From positions 1 through 64,000 of the forward strand of contig CBDBND010000014.1 of NCBI GenBank assembly GCA_965207985.1: a stretch of 64,000 nucleotides of DNA, in the 5' to 3' direction. Of this stretch, positions 33,359 through 42,795 are shown one piece after another (the stretch's first letter is position 1; the number at the start of each line of letters is the position of its first letter). The notes beneath the pieces are model-generated. The model was not told where the DNA came from and did not search any database. It saw nothing but the letters and a program-made list of their open reading frames with translations. The translations under genes and the position numbers were made by a program. The stretch comes from CBDBND01 sp965207985 (GTDB lineage: Bacteria > Pseudomonadota > Alphaproteobacteria > Rhodospirillales > Rhodospirillaceae).

Positions 33359-34798
33359 ATGGCTCAATCCACTCTCTCACGGCGCAATACCCTGGCCCTT
33401 GGCGCTGCAGCGACAGCGTCCACCCTGGCCAGCCGCCCCCTTCATGCGGCGACGGAACGGGATGTGATCGTCATTGGCGCGGGCCTGGCGGGGCTCAATG
33501 CGGCCATGCTTTTGGAAGAGGCGGGGTATTCCGTCGCTGTGGTCGAGGGGCGTAACCGTATCGGTGGCCGTCTGCTCACGCTCAAAGACCTGCCCGGCAA
33601 TCCCGAGGCGGGCGGCAACTCGGTGCTTGGGGGCTACGGCCGCATGCGAGACATCAGTGACCGTCTTGGGATTGAGCTGATGGACTACACACCGCGAGGC
33701 ACCCTATCCAGTCCCGAGGTGGCATTAGGCGGGTCCGTCATTCCAAAAGACGAGTGGCCGTCGCATCCTCTCAATAAAATGCCGGAAGTGGCCGACAGGG
33801 ATCGCAGCCCCAGCGGATACATCTGGGGCGTCATTGCGCAGAACAATCCGCTCGAGTCCTTCGAGGACTGGTACGACCCCAGGTCGTGGAAATACGACGG
33901 ACCGGTCTACGGTTTGCTAAGGAATTTGGGCTGGTCGGAAGAAACCATTGCCCTTGTTTATGACACCAATGCCCAATACGGCACCTCGGCACACGATACG
34001 TCACTCTTGATGTGGTACTTCATTCAGAAGTGGTTCCGCACTCAGGACGAGATCGAGCCAGTCTCTTTGTTCGCCATCGGCGGCAACCAGCTTATCACTG
34101 AAGCCATGGCCAATGCCTTGGAATCGGAAGTCCATCTCGGTAAGACCGTGGCTGGAGTGCGGTCTGTGAACAGCCATACGGAAGTGCACTGCAGTGACGG
34201 CAGTGTGTACAAAGGCAAGCGCGTTATCTGTTCATCGCCGTTGCCGCCGTTGCGTTGGATGAAGTTTGACCCGATCCTTCCGCCAACAAAGCGGGCAGCC
34301 ATTCTTAACGTCGGCCAGATGCTCATCACCCAAGTGCACATCATTCCCAAGGAACCCTTTTGGGATGAGGATGGGTTTGGTCCCTCCATGTGGACGGATA
34401 CCCCGGCCGGCGTGGTGTCAGCCCAGCGTTTCGGCGAGGACCCGGACGATATCACCAATATACTTTGCTGGGCGCGGGGCCATACCGCTCAATACCTGGA
34501 CACACTTGGCGAAGAGGCGGCCAAGGCCAGGGTTGTGTCGGAAATTGAGAAGCTCCGCCCGGCGGCGAAAGGAAAACTTGAAGCCGCCGGTTTCAAGTCC
34601 TGGCAGCTGGATCCGTTTTCCGGCGGCGACTGGGCCGTGTGGAAGCCCGGGCAGATTGCCTCGTATCTTTTGGATATCGGCAGATCAGAAGGGCGCATTC
34701 ACTTCTGCGGTGAACACACAGCCCTGTCCAACCGTGGCATGGAAGGGGCCATGGAATCGGGAGAACGGGCCGCCTTTGAAGCCATGGATATGCTTTAG
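33359..34798 (+). CDS. Tat-exported flavin amine oxidase family protein 1
   Basis: 479 residues from ATG at 33359 (AGGGA upstream; ATG at 33332 is an alternative). The twin-Arg signal is SRRNTLALGAAATAS with cleavage near LHA-AT (30). The FAD-binding fold follows: DVIVIGAGLAGLNAAMLLEE (GxGxxG 40-45) and GRNRIGGRLLT, and it ends with IHFCGEHTALSNRGMEGAMESGERAAFEA, the C-terminal FAD motif of monoamine oxidase/amino-acid oxidase-type enzymes. Paralogues are at 60934 and 62396. The periplasmic location and substrate (amine, amino acid or polyamine) are inferred. It ends just before a strong terminator. Confidence 0.85.
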   Translation: MAQSTLSRRNTLALGAAATASTLASRPLHAATERDVIVIGAGLAGLNAAMLLEEAGYSVAVVEGRNRIGGRLLTLKDLPGNPEAGGNSVLGGYGRMRDISDRLGIELMDYTPRGTLSSPEVALGGSVIPKDEWPSHPLNKMPEVADRDRSPSGYIWGVIAQNNPLESFEDWYDPRSWKYDGPVYGLLRNLGWSEETIALVYDTNAQYGTSAHDTSLLMWYFIQKWFRTQDEIEPVSLFAIGGNQLITEAMANALESEVHLGKTVAGVRSVNSHTEVHCSDGSVYKGKRVICSSPLPPLRWMKFDPILPPTKRAAILNVGQMLITQVHIIPKEPFWDEDGFGPSMWTDTPAGVVSAQRFGEDPDDITNILCWARGHTAQYLDTLGEEAAKARVVSEIEKLRPAAKGKLEAAGFKSWQLDPFSGGDWAVWKPGQIASYLLDIGRSEGRIHFCGEHTALSNRGMEGAMESGERAAFEAMDML

Positions 34799-34814
34799 GT
34801 CACGCAGCTTTAAT

Positions 34815-34850
34815 AAAAAAAGGGCGGCTCAAAGCGAGCCGCCCTTTTTT
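34815..34850. terminator. Rho-independent terminator between convergent genes
   Basis: AAAAAAAGGGCGGCTC - AAAGC - GAGCCGCCCTTTTTT forms a GC-rich nine-pair core stem (34822-34830 with 34836-34844) flanked by A and T runs. It lies between the convergent amine oxidase and TonB-receptor genes and can work in both directions. Confidence 0.95.
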
Positions 34851-36393
34851 GTTTCTCTGCCTAACGCCTAGAAATTCACCACCGTACGGGCGCCGAAGGT
34901 GCGCTTGTCTTGTGGCAGTAGGATGATGCCCAACTGGGTGAAATCGAAGATCACGCCAGGGCCTGGGTCCTGAATGGTGAAGTCGGTGAATTCGGCACCA
35001 CCCCGCCAGTTCTTCTCGTCAAATACGTTGTTGACGAAGAACTCGACGCGCAGGTTTTCTCTCTCAAGGCCGAGCTTGACATTGACCAGATACCAATTGT
35101 CGACCACCGACAGGTTGGTCAATCCGGCAAAGGCCTGGCCGTTGTACAACACGTCACCACGTACGTAGTAGTCCCAGTTGGAAGTCAAGGAGTCGGTGTA
35201 CGTGGACGACAGGTTCCAGGACCATTCGGGGAAGCGGGTGGCGCTGTTGCCCTTCAACTCAACGCTTTCCACACCCGGATTGCCGCCCAAAGTGGCCACA
35301 TTGGATTGTGTACCGTTGGCGAATCTGATGAACTTGTTTTTGTTGTACGTGAGATTGTAGTTCACCGTCCAATTTTCACTGATCGCCAAGGCGCTTTCCA
35401 GTTCCGCCCCGTAAGACTTCGAGCTACCTGCATCAGAGACAGGGAAGAAGTTGGGATTGGTATTGGGCGTGCCGTCGCCATCGTCATCCCGGAAGACGGT
35501 GACAAAGGCGTTGAAGGGCTGATTGATCCATTTGATGTGGTAGCCAGCGAGGTTAACAAGCAACCGGCCATCCATATATGTTCCCTTAATACCACCCTCA
35601 AACTGACGCAGTTTTTGGCCAGGTGTCACCGGTCCAAAGGCATCTCCAAGGCGCGCCCGGAACTGATCACACTCGGACGCCGTACTGGGTTGTCCGGTAT
35701 TGGGATCGATATACGGTGCGGTGAATACGGTTTCGCTACAGGCGATGATGTTGGAATTAACCACGCCCGGCAGACGGCCGATGGACCAGTTGCCGTAAAT
35801 GTTTATGTCTTCGGTCGGCTTGTAGCTTAGCGAGACACGCGGCAGGAACTGGGTTTCCTTGTTCTTGAAGTCGCCGACGCCGTCGCTGCGTTCGTCTTCC
35901 TGATAGCGGGCTTCCAGGTCAAGGGTGAACTGATCACTGATATCGTAAGAAACGGAACCGTACACACCCCAAGCCTCGACGAAGTCGCCGCCGTCGACAG
36001 CCACCGGGAACAGACCCGGCGTATCGCAACGTTCGCCGATCCCGGCGAGACTTGCGAGGAAGTTGGCGCAAAGGTGAACGAAGACACCGCCGTTGGAACT
36101 GGTTAGGAATTCCTGTTCGTAATAGTTCGCACCGAATAAATACCGCAAGCGGCCTTCATCGGAAGACTGGTAGCGGATGTCGACGCTCCTATCGTCACCA
36201 GATTGCGGATTGGTCACATACCAGGATTCGACGGGGCTCAGGTCCCAATCGCGGAAATTACCGGCATCGTTGTCATTGTATGATCCCGTTACCGTAATGA
36301 GTCCGCCATCTTCGAACTCGAATTCACTGACCAGACTGACGCGGATGATTTCACGTTTAATGCCACAGCCATCAAGAACCGGAAAGGTCTTAC

Positions 36394-36738
36394 CTAACAG
36401 GCTGCTGAAAAAGTGGCTGGTTCGGCTTTGAGGGTGGCCTTATCGCCGAGATGATAGGCGAACTCAATCTCCAACGATCCGTCGTCGAGGAGTTCGGCCG
36501 ATCCTGAACCGTTGACTTCGTCCATCTCGTCGAAGCCGGCCCAGGTGAAGAACACGATGGATCGGCCGTATTCCAGGTCGAGGCTGGCGTTCAGAGCGCC
36601 GAAGGCGATCTCGCCGTGACCATCTTCGCGAATGACCAGCACGGCGGGCCCGTCGAGGTCGAGATAGCCGCGGTCCCACAGGTTGGCCTCGACGATCCGC
36701 CACCGGCCGATCAGCTGGCAGGCCACCGGTGCCGTCAT
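36394..36738 (-). CDS. IS passenger protein of unknown function
   Basis: 114 residues, translated from an ATG overlapping the transposase stop by four bases. It reads as a compact beta-rich domain (ACQLIGRWRIVEANLWDRGY, DGHGEIAFGALNASLDLEY, VFFTWAGFDEMDEVNGSG) ending SAAC. I recall similar small proteins beside transposases of this type, which suggests a regular passenger. Its last coding bases lie in the terminal repeat and its stop codon TAG is formed with the duplicated target sequence CTAA. Role unknown; regulation of transposition or of the host gene is possible. Confidence 0.65.
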   Translation of the reverse strand: MTAPVACQLIGRWRIVEANLWDRGYLDLDGPAVLVIREDGHGEIAFGALNASLDLEYGRSIVFFTWAGFDEMDEVNGSGSAELLDDGSLEIEFAYHLGDKATLKAEPATFSAAC

Positions 36739-37486
36739 GGCACGGGCTCCGCCAGCAGCTTGGGGAGCCTGACCAGGTTGTAGGCGGCGGCGGTCAGTTC
36801 GAACATCCAGCCGACCCTTTTGATGCCCTTGTGCCGGGTCTTGGCCAGCCCGCCGGTGGTCTTGATCCAGCCGAAGCTCTCCTCGATGCGCTTGCGGATG
36901 CGCAGGCTGGCGGCGTAGCCGGAATGGCGCATGGTGCGGCCGTCAATGGAGGTGCGCCGCCGCTTGCCGGTCTTGGTTACATGGTCGTCGCGGGCGATGT
37001 GCGGGGTGATCCGACGCGCCTGCTCCACAACCACCGCCAGGAACCTCCGCGCAACCTCTCCATCCAGCAGCCGGTCGCGGTTCTTGCTGAACGTCGTCGC
37101 ATCCCACACCGCACTGTCCATCGACAATCCGACGAACCAACGGAACAACAGGTTGTAATCCATCTGCTCCATCAGCTGACGTTCCGAGCGGATTGAGTAA
37201 AAGGCCTGTAACAGGAGCGCACGCAACAGCTTCTCCGGCGGGATCGAGGGACGCCCGATCTTCGAATACAACCCCTCGAAATCCGGCGACATAAGCTCCA
37301 GCGCCTCATCAACCAGCCCACGGATCAGGCGAAGCGGATGCGTCGCCGGAACACGAGCCTCGCAGCTCACATAAGAAAAAAGACCCTCCGTCCGATCGTC
37401 GCCTCCACGCATTACTTCCTCCATGCAATCAACAAAGAGAAAGAATCATTCCAAAGCCTCAAAAGGAAGACTTTTTCAGCAGCCTG
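36398..37486 (-). mobile_element. IS5/IS1182-like insertion sequence, exact ends
   Basis: Perfect 17-base terminal inverted repeats CAGGCTGCTGAAAAAGT (36398-36414 and 37470-37486) are flanked by a four-base target duplication CTAA (36394-36397 and 37487-37490). The 1089-bp element carries a transposase gene with an internal deletion and a passenger gene. The perfect ends and duplication show a recent insertion into the TonB-receptor gene. Confidence 0.9.
36735..37412 (-). pseudogene. Transposase (DUF772/InsH-like) with an internal in-frame deletion
   Basis: ATG at 37412 follows GGAGGA. The N-terminal half is standard for the family (GLFSYVSCEARVPATHPLR, GRPSIPPEKLLRALLLQAFYSIRSERQLMEQ, FSKNRDRLLDG). 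After VVVEQARR the sequence jumps to ITPHIARDDHV and the C-terminal part (SIDGRTMRHSGYAASLRIRKRIEESFGWIKTT). In relatives about 120 residues with catalytic acids lie between, so this 225-residue protein should be inactive and the element would need a transposase from elsewhere. Confidence 0.78.
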
Positions 37487-38231
37487 CTAAGTCGTTGTTC
37501 ACAAATTGTGGATGATTAAAAAGATTGTCGACGACGAAATTCGCCTGTCCGGCCAGTGCTGCGAGAGCAGGAAATAGGCTGGTGTTTGAATCTACGGGCG
37601 GTGCGCCAGGCTTGCCCGGAGCGGGAATCACACCGCAGAAGAAATTGGTCGGACTACGGGTGATGGGATTGAAATCCGAGTCAAACCCGTCAACCGTTGT
37701 TCCGGTACAAGTGTCATTAAACCGCCCTTGTAGGAACCCATTGGCTTCTGGTCCGTCTTCGTCTTGTTGATAGAACCCACGGAGTTTGATGCTCCATTCT
37801 TCCGAGGGTTTAGCATAGAGCATGGCGCTGATGGCTTCAGTCGTTTGCCCGCCCTGCTGACCACCATCTGAAGCCGTGTATTGCGAGCCCTTGTTCCATG
37901 ACCTTAGGCCGAGGCGGAGCGCCAAGGTGTTTTCAAAGATCGGACCTTCCACGCTGGCTTGAACTTCATGGTTCTCATGGGTCGCCGCTTCGGCGAGTAC
38001 TTTGCCCGACCATTCATCGAGGCTTGGTGTCGAGGTAATGTAGTTGATCGCACCAGCGAACGAATTGCGGGCGAATTGGGCCGACTGCGGTCCCTTGATC
38101 ACCTCAACCCGTTCCAAATCCATAAGGGAGAGGGATGCGGCTGCGTTCAATGCAAAGACGCCGTCTACAAACAGCGACGCGGTTTGCAGGGTGGCGAACT
38201 CAGATCCTTCGATGCCGCGAATCCGGATGTT

Positions 38232-38292
38232 AGAAAAGGCGACCAGGCCGGCTGCCGGCGGAAGAGAAAAGGCGACCAGGCCGGCTGCCGGC
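38232..38292. repeat. 33-bp tandem duplication in the TonB-receptor gene
   Basis: AGAAAAGGCGACCAGGCCGG plus CTGCCGGCGGAAG (38232-38264) is followed directly by a second copy identical for 28 bases (38265-38292). On the coding strand it duplicates AGSRPGRLFS in the plug domain. Frame is lost at its downstream edge, where LF-stop replaces the expected FSNIRIRG, so slippage during duplication may have removed two bases. Confidence 0.88.
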
Positions 38293-38553
38293 TTGGTCCG
38301 TGTTGAACTGCAATCCAGGGGTTTGCATGGAAATGTCTTCGAGGGTCTTGAAACCCGCCCGCTCGATTTGATCGGCAGTGAAAGCCGTCACAGACAGCGG
38401 AATGTCCTGCAGGCTTTCCTCGCGCTTACGGGCGGTCACCACGATCTCTTCCAGCGCCAAGGCTTGGCCGTTTGCTGTGTTGAAAGACAAATCCGGTCCT
38501 ATTGCCAAAATGGCCATGGCTGCCGCAGTCGAGGTTAGATATTTCCTGAGCAT

Positions 38554-38788
38554 CGATCTCTCCCTTGGATCAAAGACATGTGCACCTACTTTCCCGGAAT
38601 GACCCCGGAAAATCAAAGCGTTAAGGCAGTGTCCCGTGGTTTCCTACGTCCCTGTTGCCATATGGTCACGGTGGGAGCGAAGTCCCGGTAAACAAATGCA
38701 AAATTTGTTTGCTTCGTGCCTATGGGACCATGCCCCCAAGGGCGGAGTATGGATTCCCAGCCACTGCACCGAATTGTGGTGAGATGTT
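38554..38788. promoter_or_regulatory. Upstream region of the TonB receptor with nested dyad symmetry
   Basis: This 235-base spacer contains a perfect eight-base inverted repeat AAACAAAT-gcaaa-ATTTGTTT (38690-38697 / 38703-38710) inside an outer pair CGAAG / CTTCG (38678-38682 / 38712-38716). It could fold into an RNA hairpin in the receptor's leader or bind a regulator. I looked for a cobalamin-type riboswitch and do not see one. Confidence 0.4.
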
Positions 38789-40222
38789 CTAAAGATTAAG
38801 AGCACCGGGGTTCATTAGTCTCTTGGGGTCCAGAATCCGCTTGACCCCATTGAGAAGCACAACCGTGAAATCGTCTGTCGCCGACGTATAGGGATACATC
38901 CGGCCATACTGCATATGGGCGGCCCCTAAGGGTTCCATACAAGCGAGGAAACCTTCACGAATAGTACGAACCAAGGCATTCGCCTCGCTGTTGTCCGGCA
39001 CATCTTGTTGATCACTCATGTCAGCCATGCCTTGCGTGTGCAGGGCAGTCGGCTTTGCCGTCCAATACAGCACTGGTTCCACCATCATGGCGTTGGCGGC
39101 GCAGGCAAAGGACAGGGTCGCCTCTATTCCGGCCTTGGCCATATCCTTCGCGTGGGTTTTCAGGACGGCTGAAAAGGCTTCATAGGCAGCCTCGGTCCGT
39201 TCGTATGGAAAAACACCGTGAGTCCATATCTGCAGTCGCCCTTTCGCATCTATGGGCGATTGGACAAATTAGAAGGGGTTGGTTCGGATGAATGTTGGAA
39301 CGGCCGGCTCCTGTCTTTCTCCATCGTCACCAATGAGAGGCGCGACCGCCTCCATGTGCGCGTCGGCAATGTCCTGGGTCCACCCTTCCGTGAACACATG
39401 CAATGCTGGTCCCGTGCTGCCATCAACAGGACCCGCGCCCAAACACTCCGACGTCAGGCCGGACCGGCCAACGGATTGAATGGCGGCGATCAAACCATCA
39501 AAATTATTGAACGAAAAAGATCCGAAAGCGGCACCCGCCGGAATGGGCTCAAGTTTGAGAGTGGCTACGGCTTTTATGCCTAGCGAACCGGCATCATTCA
39601 AAAACAGACCCGTCAGGTCGGGGCCGTGATTGCGGTAAAAAGGAATTCCATTTTCAATGGCGCCGGATCCTGTGGGGATGACCGTTCCGTCGGCAGTCAC
39701 CACTTCCAATCCTAGAACCACGTCAGCTGCTGTTCCCATCTTGGCTGAGCCAAAAGACATATAATTGTTGGCCAGGCTTCCGCCGATGGTGGAATAACCG
39801 CCGGTTGACGGACCAAACATGGGTACGCGCAAGCCGTGTTTGGATGCCGCGTCCATGATCTGTTCCCAGGTGCAACCGCACTCCATGGTTATGGTCATGT
39901 TTTCAGCGTTAAGATCGATGATGCGGTTTAGACGCCTGGTGTCGACGACAATGGCACGGACCTTCTTTTCCTGATTGATGTAACCCGCCGTATAGGAAAG
40001 ACCACCACCCCTTGGCAGGACGGCGATGGTCGAGCCCGTGCACAGTTTCACTGTTTCAATCAGCTCTTCTATGCTTCCCGGTGCGGCCACGCCGATGGGA
40101 GTTTCGCCCGAAAAAAATAAGTCCGCTCCGTAATAGGCGAGCGACTCCTGGTCGGATAAAACATGGTCTTCACCGAGCAGTGCCGCCAGCGCTTCTAGTG
40201 TCGGGTTTTCTTCCATAACCAT
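38789..40222 (-). pseudogene. FAD-linked oxidase (VAO type), paralogue 2, with one in-frame TAA
   Basis: From ATG at 40222 (40216 is an alternative) the frame covers 477 codons of the same family as 16536-18107: LPRGGGLSYTAGY, STGGYSTIGGSLANN, GPDLTGLFLNDAGSLGIKA, and the C-terminal AAHMQYGRMYPY and RLMNPGALNL. TAA at 39269-39271 interrupts it at FIRTNPF-stop-FVQSPID, with the frame unchanged on both sides and the downstream part (WTHGVFPYERTEAAYEAF) still coding-like. A single base change would restore it. The upstream fragment alone would lack the substrate-domain end. Confidence 0.82.
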
Positions 40223-40306
40223 CACCCCGGTTTCAATTACGGTTCCCGTCTGTGTATTGTGCCGCGGCGTGCCAGTGCATGAAGAGGCGGCCACGGGGGG
40301 ATAACA

Positions 40307-41290
40307 GTGAGAGTAGCCCGCTTTACCCAAATTGGGGACCCGGTTGATGTCATTGAAATTATTGAGGAGCCCGCTTCAAAACCGGGTCCCGACGAGGTCA
40401 CCATTCGTATGGAGACCGCCCCCATTCACCTGGCTGATCTGTACTGCATGCAAGGCAAAGAGCGCTTTGAATTGCCCCTGCCGGCGACCCCTGGCTTCGA
40501 AGGTGTCGGCCGAATCACGGACATTGGTTCTGAAATCAGTGACTGGTCTGTCGGTAATCGCGTCTTTCCACATTTAGCATCTGGGACTTGGTGCGACGAA
40601 CTGACGGCCAAAAGCGAAGGTCTGTTGCCTGCGCCGGAAGGGGATGCTGTTCAGTTGTCACTGATGCCCATCAATCCCCCCACGTCTTATCTCATTCTCG
40701 AAGATTTCGGCGACTTGCAGCCTGGCGATTGGGTGATTCAAAACGCCGCAAATTCAAACTGCGGCCGATATCTCATTGAACTGGCTAAATTGAGAGGTGT
40801 TAGAACCGTCAATGTGGTCCGGCGTCCTGAACTCATTCCTGAGCTGGAAGATTTGGGTGGCAACGTCGTTTTGGTTGATGGCGACGACCTGCACGAGCGG
40901 GTCCTTCAAGCCACCGGCGGAACGTATGCGAAACTCGGGGTCGATGCTGTCAATGGTATGGCAACGGCGCGCATCGCATCTTGTGTGGAGGAAGGATCGA
41001 CGGTCCTGATCTACGGCATGCTCACCGGCGAACCCTGCATGTTACCGCCGGACGTTTCCTTTCTACGGGATGTCAGGCTCCAAGGGTTCTATACCATTCG
41101 CCAATACGCCAAACGCACACCTGAAGACGTGCATAAAATTTACGAAGAGTTGTTGAAATTGTTCTCAGAAGGACATCTCACAGCGAAGATCGCGGCGACT
41201 TATAATCTTGACCAAGTCGGGGACGCTGTCGTTCACGCCGGCCGACGCGGTGCAGAGCGGGAAGGCAAGGTCATTCTGACCATGGATTAG
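40307..41290 (+). CDS. Zinc-free MDR-family reductase (enoyl reductase MECR/ETR-like)
   Basis: 327 residues of the medium-chain dehydrogenase/reductase superfamily: N-terminal GroES-like domain with PATPGFEGVGRITDIGSE and a Rossmann domain with DWVIQNAANSNCGRYLIELAKLRGVRTVNVVRR, the characteristic segment of 2-enoyl thioester reductases (mitochondrial MECR/Etr1). Zinc-binding cysteines of alcohol dehydrogenases are absent. It would reduce an activated double bond with NADPH. It starts at GTG, divergent from the VAO-type gene with about 85 bases between, and stands about 110 bases before the amidohydrolase gene. Confidence 0.85.
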   Translation: MRVARFTQIGDPVDVIEIIEEPASKPGPDEVTIRMETAPIHLADLYCMQGKERFELPLPATPGFEGVGRITDIGSEISDWSVGNRVFPHLASGTWCDELTAKSEGLLPAPEGDAVQLSLMPINPPTSYLILEDFGDLQPGDWVIQNAANSNCGRYLIELAKLRGVRTVNVVRRPELIPELEDLGGNVVLVDGDDLHERVLQATGGTYAKLGVDAVNGMATARIASCVEEGSTVLIYGMLTGEPCMLPPDVSFLRDVRLQGFYTIRQYAKRTPEDVHKIYEELLKLFSEGHLTAKIAATYNLDQVGDAVVHAGRRGAEREGKVILTMD

Positions 41291-41399
41291 CAGACTGTGT
41301 GCTCGCGGAGTGCCCACTCAATCATAAGAGGGTGGGGTATTTGCCCGTATATCGCGTTAAACTCGATAAACATTCATTTGCCTTCGGGAGGCGCTCACT

Positions 41400-42722
41400 A
41401 TGTCCCGATTATCTCTAAGACTTCTTTCATTGTTGTCAGCCTTGGTCTTGGGTTGCAACGTTCAGGCGCAGTCTCTCCTGATCGAAAATGTCACGCTCAT
41501 CGACGGGACAGGCGCTGATCCCATCTCTGGAGCGTCGGTTCTCATTGAAGGCGGTCGGTTCGCCGAAATCAGGCAAGGGCGCATTTCCGTCTCTGCCGGT
41601 ATGGAGCGCGTCGACGGCACGGGAAAATTTCTTATTCCCGGAATTGTCGACAGTCATGTCCATGTTCCCGGAGGGCGGACCGGACCGGGCAACAGAACCC
41701 TGGTGATACAGCCCGAAGTCGCCATCCCAGTTTTGGAAGGATTGCTCTATTCCGGCGTCACGGCGGTTTACGACTCGGGCAACTACGCGCCTTTTATCAC
41801 CATGATGCGGGCTGATGAACGGGATGGGCGTATACGCAGTCCGCGCATCTACACCACCGTCAGTCTGATTGCCCCACCCGAGGGGCATGGCTGCTGCGCA
41901 GGCGGCACCGTCGTCTTTGATTACGAAGACGGTATCAAAAAGATGGACGCCATCTTCGCCTTGAAGCCGGATCTCCTCAAATTTACCCGTGAGCGGCGCG
42001 GTATGGGACCAATGGCGCGCAACATGCCCATGATCCCGCGCGACTTGATGAACAAGCTCGTGGCCTATGCCCATGACAACGGTGTGCGGACGACAGTGCA
42101 TGTCTCCGAGGTCGAACTTGCTCGGGAAGCCATCGAGGCGGGCGCGGATGCGTTTGCGCATACGGTGTATCTGGATGAGGCCAATGAGGACTTCGCCAAG
42201 ATAGCTGCGGATCGCGGGGTGATTTTTTCATCCACCATGACCCGCATCGAAGCGGATACGGCTTTTTTGGACGAGCCTTTGTTCGTCGAGACGATCCCCG
42301 CTGACGTGATCCAGGCGGTGAGGGAAAGCGAACGGTTCAGCGGTGGTCCGTACACGGGTTGGCTGAGTTCTTTGCGTCCCGCGATCATGAAGAACGTAAA
42401 GTTCCTTCATGACTCCGGCGTGATTATTGCGGCAGGAACGGACCGGTCCATGGGTCCCATGATGCATCAGGAAATGAAGATCCTGGCGGAGTCCGGCATT
42501 CCAACCTTGGACGTCATCCGCATGGGCACCCTCAATGCGGCCCTGTACATCGGCGTTGAAGATGAAATCGGTTCCATCGAACCCGGCAAACTGGCGGATA
42601 TGGTGATTTTAACCGCGGACCCTGTCGCCGATATTCACAACACCACCATGATCGACGCCGTATACAAGGGGGGCGCTAAGATCGACCGCTCAACTTTGGA
42701 CGTGCCGGCCAATAGGTCCTGA
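41400..42722 (+). CDS. Exported amidohydrolase (imidazolonepropionase-like), possible lipoprotein
   Basis: 440 residues. The signal peptide LLSLLSALVLGC fits a lipobox (LVLG-Cys19), although cleavage after VQA is also possible. The metal-dependent hydrolase fold is shown by the N-terminal LLIENVTLIDGTGADPISGASVLI, the HxH motif IPGIVDSHVHV, LLKFTRERR at the expected carbamylated-lysine position, THVSEV-type His (TTVHVSEVE), AFAHTVYLDE, the Asp in IIAAGTDRSMG and the end GVEDEIGSIEPGKLADMVILTADP. Substrates of this group include N-acyl amino acids, peptides and imide rings. It acts outside the cytoplasm. Confidence 0.85.
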   Translation: MSRLSLRLLSLLSALVLGCNVQAQSLLIENVTLIDGTGADPISGASVLIEGGRFAEIRQGRISVSAGMERVDGTGKFLIPGIVDSHVHVPGGRTGPGNRTLVIQPEVAIPVLEGLLYSGVTAVYDSGNYAPFITMMRADERDGRIRSPRIYTTVSLIAPPEGHGCCAGGTVVFDYEDGIKKMDAIFALKPDLLKFTRERRGMGPMARNMPMIPRDLMNKLVAYAHDNGVRTTVHVSEVELAREAIEAGADAFAHTVYLDEANEDFAKIAADRGVIFSSTMTRIEADTAFLDEPLFVETIPADVIQAVRESERFSGGPYTGWLSSLRPAIMKNVKFLHDSGVIIAAGTDRSMGPMMHQEMKILAESGIPTLDVIRMGTLNAALYIGVEDEIGSIEPGKLADMVILTADPVADIHNTTMIDAVYKGGAKIDRSTLDVPANRS

Positions 42723-42795
42723 ATGACGATTCCGAACCATGGGCTGAGAAAATTGCCAGCTTTGTCTTGAGCGGGCAGGGCGGATAACCGGGCTT

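Larger units (their letters stand above)
34868..38553 (-). pseudogene. TonB-dependent outer-membrane receptor, split by an IS and by a frameshift
   Basis: The gene starts at ATG 38553 (GGGAGAG ribosome site) with a signal peptide, a TonB-box/plug start EEIVVTARKREESLQDIPLSVTAF and plug motifs NIRIRGIEG and VEVIKGPQSAQFARNSFAGAINYI; it ends with a beta-barrel closing in FGARTVVNF. Three lesions break it: a 33-bp tandem duplication plus a frameshift near 38230-38292, and an IS at 36398-37486. Joining the flanks at one CTAA target copy restores the frame (FVNND-LGK-TFPVL). About 860 codons in total. The closest-feeling relatives are the large sphingomonad-type receptors; the cargo is unknown. 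Confidence 0.85.

Noticed and set aside
38554..38788. Cobalamin riboswitch before the TonB receptor
   Set aside because: The conserved B12-box and core elements are not recognisable on the coding strand.
25187..39271. Reassignment of TAG (for example pyrrolysine) to explain interrupted genes
   Set aside because: TAG, TAA and TGA all serve as normal stops in this window, the interruptions involve all three, and no suppressor or pyrrolysine tRNA is visible.
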